Assembly (NCBI GenBank): GCA_946188165.1
Contig: CAMHTW010000008.1
Span: 29,358 to 93,357, forward strand
Origin: an uncultured Prevotella sp.
GTDB taxonomy: Bacteria > Bacteroidota > Bacteroidia > Bacteroidales > Bacteroidaceae
Reading direction: 5' to 3'
DNA: 64,000 bases
Shown here: positions 8,360-15,895 of the stretch, piece after piece
Layout of the letters: every line of letters begins with the position of its first letter
Numbering within the stretch: the first letter of the stretch is position 1
Position numbers and translations under genes: made by a program
Notes under the pieces: model-generated
Told to the model about the DNA's origin: nothing
Databases searched by the model: none
What the model saw: the letters and a program-made list of their open reading frames with translations, nothing else

Positions 8360-9892
8360 TTAACACACTTTCTCCAAGCGCTTCATCATGGCGAACATGA
8401 AGACGGCAGCTACGAGACAGACGCCCAAGAATACGCTCCAGCATACCCAGAGGGGAACAGCGCCCCAAAGCAGACCGCCAACAACAACGAGCTGGTTACC
8501 AATAGCGGTAGCCACAAACCAGCCACCCATCATCATACCCTTATACTTAGGAGGAGCCACCTTTGACACAAACGAGATACCCATGGGCGACAGCAACAGC
8601 TCGCCGAAGGTCAGCACCAGATAAACCATGATGAGCAGGTTGGGCGTGACGTCAGCTACATGAACGGCAACAGGATTACCATCGGCACCAATTTCCGTCT
8701 GAGGCATGGGCAGACCGAACGAACCGAATGCCATCAAGGCATAGGCGATAGCAGCCACAATCATACCGTAGGCTATCTTTCGTGGTGCAGAGGGTTCCTT
8801 ACCCTTGGCAGCCAGCGAACCGAAGATGGCCATCGACACCGGTGTCAGGGCGACTACATAGAACGGGTTGAACTGCTGGAAGATAGGTGCAGAAACCGTA
8901 ATGCTGCCATCAGCATCGTACGACAGACAGAGGAAAGCCAGGGCTGCAACGATGACGGCTGCAGAGATACCTTTTGCCTTAGCAGTCTTCGACTGGAACA
9001 GCGAGAACAGGGCATAGACGATGAAGATGACAGCGACAAGGTTCCAGACGTTAAAGCACATGGCCTGCAAACCCTCGGCAGACTGTGCGGTAAACTCGTC
9101 GGCAAAGTAGGTCAGCGACAGACCGTTCTGATGGAAAGCCATCCAGAAGAAGATAACCACGGCAAATACGAGACAGAGGGCCACGATGCGCTGCTTGGTT
9201 TCTTCCTTTGACAGTTCTTCGACAGGAGCAGCATCAGCAGCCTTGGCATCCTTCTTCGTACCACCCTCCGTATGACGGAACGTGCTACGGAAGAGGTAAT
9301 AGATAGCGATAGACAGTATCAACGAGGCACAAGCCACAGCAAACGAGAAGTGATAAGCGTCGTTGGAACTGTAGCCTAACGACGTCTCGGCATACTCCTT
9401 AATCTTAATGGCGGCAGTAGGTGCAAACAGTGCACCGATGTTGATAGCCATGTAGAAAATAGAGAAGCCTGCATCGCGCTTGTCCTTATACTGAGCGTCG
9501 TTATAGAGGTCGCCCACCATCACCTGCAGGTTGCCTTTAAACAGGCCGGTACCAAAACCGATGAGCAGCAGGGCTGCCAGCATCACAACCAGAGCCACGC
9601 TGTCACCTCCCAGGGGAACTGACAACAGCAGATAGCCGGCAAACATGATGATGATACCCGTGGTAACCATCTTACCGAAGCCGAACTTATCGGCCATCAT
9701 ACCACCGATGAGCGGGAAGAAATACACTAACATGAGAAACGCGCTGTAGATAGTGCCTGCCATAGCGGGCGACAATCCATAGTTGGCTCTCAGGAACAAA
9801 GCAAATACGGCCAGCATGGTGTAGTAACCAAAGCGCTCGCCAGTGTTGGCCAATGCCAACGCGAATAGTCCTTTCGGCTGTCCTTCAAACAT
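8360..9892 (-). CDS. POT/PTR2 family proton-coupled oligopeptide transporter
   Basis: The 510-residue, roughly 14-helix membrane protein opens with the POT signature in ANTGERFGYYTML (residues 15-27; the E-R-F-x-Y-Y motif couples proton and peptide movement). The second family block is seen as FSIFYMAINIGALFAP (about 143-158). It imports di- and tripeptides across the inner membrane using the proton gradient. The family usually has 450-520 residues, so it is full length. Neighbouring minus-strand genes are spaced by 26 and 28 bases, compatible with one transcript, although their roles are not obviously linked. Confidence 0.93.
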   Translation of the reverse strand: MFEGQPKGLFALALANTGERFGYYTMLAVFALFLRANYGLSPAMAGTIYSAFLMLVYFFPLIGGMMADKFGFGKMVTTGIIIMFAGYLLLSVPLGGDSVALVVMLAALLLIGFGTGLFKGNLQVMVGDLYNDAQYKDKRDAGFSIFYMAINIGALFAPTAAIKIKEYAETSLGYSSNDAYHFSFAVACASLILSIAIYYLFRSTFRHTEGGTKKDAKAADAAPVEELSKEETKQRIVALCLVFAVVIFFWMAFHQNGLSLTYFADEFTAQSAEGLQAMCFNVWNLVAVIFIVYALFSLFQSKTAKAKGISAAVIVAALAFLCLSYDADGSITVSAPIFQQFNPFYVVALTPVSMAIFGSLAAKGKEPSAPRKIAYGMIVAAIAYALMAFGSFGLPMPQTEIGADGNPVAVHVADVTPNLLIMVYLVLTFGELLLSPMGISFVSKVAPPKYKGMMMGGWFVATAIGNQLVVVGGLLWGAVPLWVCWSVFLGVCLVAAVFMFAMMKRLEKVC

Positions 9893-9920
9893 AGTACTAA
9901 ATTTTTAATTATTATTGATT

Positions 9921-10697
9921 TTACTTGATTTTGTCATTCTTTGTACGCACCAAATCGAAGAGGTAGGTGGCCTTGATGACGATTTGTCCAAAGTTGCTTC
10001 GTCCGAAATAGTCACTCTTCGAATTGCCGTAGATATTGCCCAAACCATAGTAGTAACGCCCCTCTATCATGAAATGTCCTAACTTACGGTTCGAGAACTC
10101 CAAACCTATACCACCAGCGATACCGTAATCGAACTTCTTCTCAACAGCCATCGTATCCTGAGCTACAACAGACGAGGAACGCTTGTTGAGTGTTTCCTTC
10201 CCCGGTACCACATTTGTTGACGTCGACTCACTCAGGAACATACCAATCTGCGGACCTACCTGGAAAAAGAACTGGAAGCCCTTACGTTCACGTCCCCACC
10301 CCATACGGGCCATCAGGGGAATCTGCAGATAGGTCATCTTGCGCTCATAGAACAGTGGATTGAGTTTCTGGGTATCGTCCGCATAGTAAACGGGCTGGCG
10401 GTCGGCATCTTTGATATCTTCCTTCCATCCTGTCTGAGCCAGATTTACCTCGGCCACGATGGCACAAATGCTCTTGAAGTACTTCTCGCAGGTATAGCGT
10501 ACCGTCAAACCGCCTGTCAGGCCACCTAACATATTCTGTGGCACTTCAGGCATAAAGCCCACATTACTCAACATGTAGCCACCGTTCACACCTACGGCAA
10601 AGTCAGTGCGATAGTCGCCGATCTGCGCCCTTACAGGAGTCATGAGAAAATGAGAAAATGAGAAAATGAGAAGTAAACTCAAGACAACCTTTCTCAT
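9921..10697 (-). CDS. PorT-like outer-membrane beta-barrel protein
   Basis: From the ATG at 10697 the protein has 258 residues with a signal peptide ending VRAQ (residue 25). The mature part has alternating strands ending in aromatic residues (for example VGVNGGYMLSNVG, FQFFFQVGPQIGMFLSES, FMIEGRYYYGLGNIY) and a C-terminal ATYLFDL, as in the small PorT-family barrels. PorT itself is a type IX secretion component; whether this is that protein or a relative cannot be decided here. A GTG at 10745 would extend the frame, but it would put charged residues ahead of the signal peptide. An 8-nt repeat lies in the signal-peptide codons, so the reading frame could vary by slippage. It follows the LysM gene by 49 bases. 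Confidence 0.75.
   Translation of the reverse strand: MRKVVLSLLLIFSFSHFLMTPVRAQIGDYRTDFAVGVNGGYMLSNVGFMPEVPQNMLGGLTGGLTVRYTCEKYFKSICAIVAEVNLAQTGWKEDIKDADRQPVYYADDTQKLNPLFYERKMTYLQIPLMARMGWGRERKGFQFFFQVGPQIGMFLSESTSTNVVPGKETLNKRSSSVVAQDTMAVEKKFDYGIAGGIGLEFSNRKLGHFMIEGRYYYGLGNIYGNSKSDYFGRSNFGQIVIKATYLFDLVRTKNDKIK
10643..10673. repeat. 8-nt tandem repeat inside signal-peptide codons
   Basis: The unit tgagaaaa (+ strand) occurs at 10643-10650, 10651-10658 and 10659-10666, then a partial copy to 10673. It encodes part of the hydrophobic core of the PorT-like signal peptide (about residues 9-18). Because 8 is not a multiple of 3, gain or loss of one unit would shift the frame. Confidence 0.8.
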
Positions 10698-10746
10698 CCC
10701 ATTGACGGCAGTAAATTTATCACTCTTCACTTTTTCTCTTGTCACT

Positions 10747-12126
10747 TTAATAATTGATAGTTTCTATACGCTGGTCCTTGGTATAGTGCACAAACAGACG
10801 TGCACGGTTCTGCAAACCTCCACCACTCAGACGTTCAAAGTGCAATGGCGTCTGATACGGCGTATAGCCCACCATGCCTGAAGCACCTGTAAAATTATGG
10901 CCATACATGTGCAAGCCCTTGATAAAGAAATAGGCGTGGTCGAAACCTGTCACGGCATAGCGCTGATGATAGTTCTGCATATCCTGATGGAAGTTCCAGC
11001 GGTATTTCTGCTTGAAACGAGCCGTACTCGACGCCACAGGATTCATATAATAAGTAGAGGGTATGCAGACGTCGTACTTATAGAAGTTATCCAGGTGTCG
11101 GCTGGTATACATGAGCCATTCAGGATAGCCAAACACGGCGACCTGTATCTGGGAGCGCGTCATCGTCATGCCGTTGAGCTTGGCAAAAGCGACGTTCAAC
11201 TCCTGTGAACGACTGGTGTTCAGCACGACGACGTTAGGCTCGGTAGTCGAGAACGACTTCTGGAACATTGATTCGCTAGAACGCAGATTGGTAATGCTGT
11301 ACTTCTTGCCTTCCATTTCCAGTTTGCGACGCAAAGCCGAGGTAAAGCCACCCTTTGTGCTGGTAGTATCGTTACAGTCGATGATAACAGTATGATAGTT
11401 CTTGTAACGTTCGTAGAAACGAGCGACGTAGCCGTCATTCAACACATTGCCGTTCTGATATACCTGGAACAGCTGGGCATTAGTAAACACCTCTGGCGAA
11501 TTGATACTGAACGGAATCATCACGCGGATGTTGTGCTGACGGGCAAAATCGCCCAATGCCTTAACCTGCTTGGTGTATAGCGGACCGATAATCAGGTCTC
11601 GGTCGGCAGCATGCGGGTCTTGCAGTATCTCGTTGATATCCGTGTCTTCTGCCACATTCCACGCACGGACATCGGTCGAAATACCATTGGCACGCAGACT
11701 GTCGCAAGCCATCAGTATGCCACGATAGTACTCCACCATGCGTTTGCCATCGCCATTGATGTTATGCAATGGCAACATGATACCAACACGAATCTCGCGC
11801 TGACGCATATCGGTCTCCACAACCTGAGGCTTGGTAGGCATCGCGATTTCCTGAGTCGTAGACTCCTGTTTTGCATTTGGGTCGTGAGAAGGAAAGGGAA
11901 TCTTGATGAAGTCGCCCTTCTTCAGTTCGTAACCAGGCGAATTCATTTCCGGGTTGGCTTCAATCAGCTCCTGAATGGTAAGACCATTCTCACGAGCAAT
12001 GCCAAATATGGTTTCCTTACGCTTTACCTTATGCATTTCCTTATAGGTTTGCACCTGTGCCAAGGCTGTCTCTGCCGTGAAGCAGAAAAGCACCAAAAGC
12101 ATGAAAATTCTCAATGTTTGTATCAT
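10747..12126 (-). CDS. LysM domain protein with periplasmic-binding (PBP1-like) domain
   Basis: The 459-residue protein has a signal peptide (about residues 1-23, ending ALAQ) and one LysM domain (about 27-76: YKEMHKVKRKETIFGIAREN, then YELKKGDFIKIPFP) that should bind peptidoglycan. The rest (about 108-459) resembles a type-1 periplasmic-binding fold: VGIMLPLHNINGDGKRMVEY, DLIIGPLYTKQVKALGDFA, GFDHAYFFIKGL. This combination is common in Bacteroidota and acts in the periplasm at the cell wall, but its ligand is unknown. Promoter element at 12156-12163. The PorT-like gene follows on the same strand. Confidence 0.85.
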   Translation of the reverse strand: MIQTLRIFMLLVLFCFTAETALAQVQTYKEMHKVKRKETIFGIARENGLTIQELIEANPEMNSPGYELKKGDFIKIPFPSHDPNAKQESTTQEIAMPTKPQVVETDMRQREIRVGIMLPLHNINGDGKRMVEYYRGILMACDSLRANGISTDVRAWNVAEDTDINEILQDPHAADRDLIIGPLYTKQVKALGDFARQHNIRVMIPFSINSPEVFTNAQLFQVYQNGNVLNDGYVARFYERYKNYHTVIIDCNDTTSTKGGFTSALRRKLEMEGKKYSITNLRSSESMFQKSFSTTEPNVVVLNTSRSQELNVAFAKLNGMTMTRSQIQVAVFGYPEWLMYTSRHLDNFYKYDVCIPSTYYMNPVASSTARFKQKYRWNFHQDMQNYHQRYAVTGFDHAYFFIKGLHMYGHNFTGASGMVGYTPYQTPLHFERLSGGGLQNRARLFVHYTKDQRIETINY

Positions 12127-12155
12127 AAAAACTGTTTATTTTCAATTTTTCGTTG

Positions 12156-12163
12156 CAAAATTA
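12156..12163 (-). promoter_or_regulatory. -7 promoter element (TAATTTTG) for the LysM gene
   Basis: It reads TAATTTTG on the minus strand, 29 nt before the ATG at 12126. It is divergent from the identical element at 12197-12204. Confidence 0.6.
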
Positions 12164-12196
12164 CAAAAAAAGATGCGGAAGTCCGACTTTTTTCGC

Positions 12197-12204
12197 TAAT
12201 TTTG
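12197..12204 (+). promoter_or_regulatory. -7 promoter element (TAATTTTG) for the T9SS-sorted protein and uvrA
   Basis: It matches TAnnTTTG and lies 21 nt before the ATG at 12226, confirming that start over any upstream in-frame codon. Confidence 0.65.
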
Positions 12205-12225
12205 CACAAATATTTATTTCTTAAG

Positions 12226-12972
12226 ATGAAAAAAGGCATTTTTACAGCAATATTTCTCTTTGGATGGCTCCCTGTAAGTACATGGGCCACCATCAATCCT
12301 TCGGCAACCTATACCAATAGTACTGGTGAGGAAATAACCGTTTATGCAGGTGATGAGTCGGGTGCAGGAGGCGGTTCGGCAGGCAGCTTGGAAGGCGATG
12401 CCCCGCTACTGGTGCGCTTCATGGCCAATGCATCGGACCTTGAAGCCGGTTCGACGCTTGAATGGCGTTTCCGTCACTCTGGTGCAGAAAGCAGCAACAG
12501 CGAGATCACACGCTACGAGGAGAATCCCGAATTTACCTTTACCGAGTCTGGTCTGACCGTAGCGACGCTCTATGTGCGTCTCAATAACGAGCTGGTGGAT
12601 TCTGCATCTATCAAAGTAACGATTACCGAGAGTCATCTTGAAATGCCCAATGCCTTCTCGCCCAATAATGACGGACGCAATGATATCTATGGTGCAAAAG
12701 GGGCATGCCATCCTGAAGCCAGCGGTAAATACAAGAGCATTGTCGAGTTCCACGGCTACATCTTCAATCGTTGGGGACAGAAGCTCTTCGACTGGACGGA
12801 CATCTCTAAGGGTTGGGACGGTACGTACAACGGTTCGCCCTGCAAGGACGGTGTTTACTTCGTACTGGTCAAAGCCCGCGGTGCCGACGGCAAGGAGTAT
12901 AATATCCGTCGCGACGTCACCCTGATTCGCAACTATAATAAAGTAACCTCGACAGCAACATCCAACCCATGA
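12226..12972 (+). CDS. Secreted protein with gliding-motility-type C-terminal (T9SS type B) sorting domain
   Basis: The protein has 248 residues. Residues 1-22 are a signal peptide ending STWA. The middle (about 25-135) looks like an Ig/PKD-type domain (FMANASDLEAGSTLEWRF, TVATLYVRLN). The C-terminal 110 residues carry the gliding-motility-associated C-terminal domain, recognised by MPNAFSPNNDGRND, YIFNRWGQKLFDW, GWDGTYNGSPCKDGVY and a final RRDVTLIRNY. In Bacteroidota this domain directs export through the type IX secretion system to the cell surface. The frame stays open far upstream but that part is antisense to the LysM gene; the promoter at 12197 fixes this start. The stop overlaps the uvrA start by four bases. 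Confidence 0.88.
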   Translation: MKKGIFTAIFLFGWLPVSTWATINPSATYTNSTGEEITVYAGDESGAGGGSAGSLEGDAPLLVRFMANASDLEAGSTLEWRFRHSGAESSNSEITRYEENPEFTFTESGLTVATLYVRLNNELVDSASIKVTITESHLEMPNAFSPNNDGRNDIYGAKGACHPEASGKYKSIVEFHGYIFNRWGQKLFDWTDISKGWDGTYNGSPCKDGVYFVLVKARGADGKEYNIRRDVTLIRNYNKVTSTATSNP

Positions 12973-15791
12973 GCAACGACAGCAAGATTAACATCTACGG
13001 CGCACGGGTTCACAACCTGAAGAATATTGATGTCGAGATACCCCGCCACTCCTTGACTGTGCTGACGGGACTGAGTGGTTCGGGTAAGTCGAGTCTGGCC
13101 TTCGACACCATCTTTGCCGAGGGTCAGCGTCGCTATATCGAGACCTTCTCGGCTTACGCCCGCAACTTCTTAGGGGGCATGGAACGTCCTGATGTCGATA
13201 AGATTACAGGTCTGTCGCCTGTTATCAGCATCGAACAAAAGACAACCAACAAGAATCCGCGTTCTACAGTAGGTACGACTACCGAGATTTACGACTATAT
13301 GCGTCTGCTGTTTGCCCGTGCCGGCAAAGCTTATAGCTATGAGACGGGCGAACCAATGGTGAAATACACCGAGGAGAAGGTCATCAACATGATCCAAGAC
13401 AACTATGCCGGACGCAAGATTCTGATTCTGGCACCACTGGTACATGGTCGTAAGGGTCACTATCGTGAACTGTTCGAATCGATGCGCAAGAAAGGCTACC
13501 TGCATATTCGTGTCGATGGCGAGGTGCAGGAGATTAAGCAAGGCATGAAGGTGGACCGTTATAAGACCCACGACATCGAAGTGGTCATTGACCGCATAGC
13601 TGTAAAGGGTGCCGATGAACGTCTGAAGAAGACCATCCAGACAGCTATGAAACAGGGCGAAGGTCTCATCATGATTATGGACTATGACACGGGGGAAGTC
13701 AAGCATTTCTCCAAACGACTGATGTGTCCTACCACAGGTATATCTTACAGTGATCCAGCGCCTAACACATTTTCATTCAACTCTCCACAAGGCGCTTGTC
13801 CACGTTGTAAGGGCTTGGGTTATATCAACGAAATTGATATGGCCAAAGTCATACCAGACACCAAGAAGAACATTCACGAAGGCGGTATTGTGCCACTGGG
13901 AAAATACAAGAACCAGATGATATTCTGGCAGATTGATGCCATCCTGCACAAGTATGAGTGCGACCTGAAAACACCTATTGCCGACATTCCCGACGAGTGT
14001 ATGAACGAGATACTCTACGGTTCGCTGGATAGTGTACGCATTGACAAGGAACTGGTACATACATCGAGCGACTATTTCGTGGATTACGACGGTGTCATCA
14101 AGTATCTGCGCTCTGTGATGGAGAACGACGATACGTCGGCAGGTGCCAAATGGGCCGACCAATTCTTGGCTGAATGCCAATGTCCTGAGTGTCACGGACA
14201 GCGTTTGAACCGCGAGGCCCTGTCGTATAAGGTCTGGGACAAGAACATTGCCGAGTTGGCCAATATGGATTTAGGCGAGTTGAGGGAATGGCTAAACACC
14301 TGTGAACCACATTTGGACCACCAACAGCAACAGATTGCTGCAGAGATTCTGAAAGAGATACGGACACGACTGGACTTCCTGCTGGAGGTAGGACTGGACT
14401 ATCTGGCCCTGAACCGCCAGTCGGCATCATTGTCGGGCGGAGAAAGCCAGCGCATCCGTCTGGCTACACAGATTGGTTCACAACTGGTCAACGTGCTCTA
14501 TATTCTTGACGAGCCGTCGATTGGTCTGCACCAGCGCGACAACGAACGCCTTATCAAGTCATTAAAGGAGTTGCGCGACTTAGGCAACACCGTGATTGTC
14601 GTAGAGCACGACGAAGACATGATGCGCCAGTCAGACTATATCGTCGATATCGGTCCACGTGCAGGCCGTAAGGGTGGCGAGGTGGTGTTCCAAGGCACCA
14701 TCGACGAGATGCTGAAGACGGACACCATTACGGCACAATACCTGAACGGAACCATGCGCATTGCCATGCCCGAGAAGCGTCGCACAGGCAACGGCCACGA
14801 TTTGGTGCTCAAGGGCTGCACAGGCAACAACCTGAAGGAGGTAACGGCGACATTCCCATTGGGCAAACTCATCGTCGTCACAGGTGTATCGGGTTCGGGC
14901 AAGTCGACGCTGGTCAACGAGACGCTCTACCCCATCCTATCGAAGCATTTCTACCATTCGCTGCAACAGCCCATGCCCTACCAGAGCATCGAGGGGCTGG
15001 AATATATTGACAAGGTGGTCAACGTTGACCAGAGTCCCATTGGCCGCACACCGCGCTCTAATCCAGCCACCTATACGGGTGTCTTCTCTGACATCCGAAG
15101 TCTGTTTGTCAACCTGCCTGAAGCACAGATTCGAGGCTACAAGCCCGGTCGCTTCTCGTTCAACGTGAAGGGCGGACGCTGCGAGACATGTGGTGGCAAT
15201 GGCTATAAGACCATCGAAATGAACTTCCTGCCCGACATTCAGGTACCCTGTGAGGAGTGTCACGGCAAGCGCTATAACCGTGAGACCTTAGAGGTGCGCT
15301 TCAAGGGCAAGTCGATTGCCGACGTGCTGGACATGACCATCAATCAGGCCTGCGAGTTCTTCGAGAACGTACCCGACATCCTGCGCAAGATTAAGACCAT
15401 ACAGGACGTCGGTCTTGGCTACATCAAGTTAGGACAGCCCTCTACCACGCTTAGCGGCGGCGAGAGCCAGCGTGTCAAACTGGCTACCGAACTATCGAAG
15501 AAGGATACGGGTAAGACGCTGTATATTCTGGATGAGCCTACCACGGGTCTGCACTTCGAGGACATCCGCATTTTGATGGATGTGCTGCAAAGACTGGTAG
15601 ATCGTGGCAATACCGTCATCATCATCGAGCACAATCTCGACGTCATCCGCCTGGCTGACCACATCATCGACATGGGACCAGAAGGAGGAAGTGCCGGAGG
15701 TACTATCCTTACCACCGGCACGCCCGAAGAAGTAGCAAAATCCAAGAAAGGCTACACGCCACGATTCCTGAAAGATGTTTTGAATAAATAA
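12969..15791 (+). CDS. uvrA: Excinuclease ABC subunit A
   Basis: UvrA scans DNA for bulky damage with UvrB at the start of nucleotide excision repair in the cytoplasm. The 940-residue length is normal. Two ATPase modules are seen: Walker A GLSGSGKSSL near residue 34 and GVSGSGKSTL near 639, each with a signature LSGGESQR (near 489 and 829). Zinc-binding cysteine pairs are visible as CPRCKG, CPECHGQRL, CETCGGNGY and CEECHGKRY. The start ATG overlaps the upstream stop as ATGA, so translation is probably coupled to the T9SS-sorted protein. The gene ends before an inverted repeat at 15793-15880. Confidence 0.98.
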   Translation: MSNDSKINIYGARVHNLKNIDVEIPRHSLTVLTGLSGSGKSSLAFDTIFAEGQRRYIETFSAYARNFLGGMERPDVDKITGLSPVISIEQKTTNKNPRSTVGTTTEIYDYMRLLFARAGKAYSYETGEPMVKYTEEKVINMIQDNYAGRKILILAPLVHGRKGHYRELFESMRKKGYLHIRVDGEVQEIKQGMKVDRYKTHDIEVVIDRIAVKGADERLKKTIQTAMKQGEGLIMIMDYDTGEVKHFSKRLMCPTTGISYSDPAPNTFSFNSPQGACPRCKGLGYINEIDMAKVIPDTKKNIHEGGIVPLGKYKNQMIFWQIDAILHKYECDLKTPIADIPDECMNEILYGSLDSVRIDKELVHTSSDYFVDYDGVIKYLRSVMENDDTSAGAKWADQFLAECQCPECHGQRLNREALSYKVWDKNIAELANMDLGELREWLNTCEPHLDHQQQQIAAEILKEIRTRLDFLLEVGLDYLALNRQSASLSGGESQRIRLATQIGSQLVNVLYILDEPSIGLHQRDNERLIKSLKELRDLGNTVIVVEHDEDMMRQSDYIVDIGPRAGRKGGEVVFQGTIDEMLKTDTITAQYLNGTMRIAMPEKRRTGNGHDLVLKGCTGNNLKEVTATFPLGKLIVVTGVSGSGKSTLVNETLYPILSKHFYHSLQQPMPYQSIEGLEYIDKVVNVDQSPIGRTPRSNPATYTGVFSDIRSLFVNLPEAQIRGYKPGRFSFNVKGGRCETCGGNGYKTIEMNFLPDIQVPCEECHGKRYNRETLEVRFKGKSIADVLDMTINQACEFFENVPDILRKIKTIQDVGLGYIKLGQPSTTLSGGESQRVKLATELSKKDTGKTLYILDEPTTGLHFEDIRILMDVLQRLVDRGNTVIIIEHNLDVIRLADHIIDMGPEGGSAGGTILTTGTPEEVAKSKKGYTPRFLKDVLNK

Positions 15792-15792
15792 A

Positions 15793-15880
15793 TTAACCGC
15801 AGATTATACAGATTATACAGATTGTTATGCAATAACGATGTGCGCCTTTATCTGTGGAAATCTGCGTAATCTGCGGTTAA
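15793..15880. repeat. Inverted repeat between convergent uvrA and GH127 genes
   Basis: Arms 15793-15814 and 15859-15880 are reverse complements over 22 nt with two mismatches, the outer 14 bp being perfect (ttaaccgcagatta). The left arm contains the nonamer agattatac twice. It could terminate transcription from both sides, but no T-run follows. The arm sequence looks like a dispersed genome repeat; that is inference. Confidence 0.65.
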
Positions 15881-15895
15881 CTGACAATTAGACAA

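Noticed and set aside
11611..12225. Upstream extension of the T9SS-sorted protein frame by about 200 codons
   Set aside because: It is antisense to the LysM gene, crosses two promoters and has no signal peptide; the ATG at 12226 is preceded by a promoter element and starts a good signal peptide.
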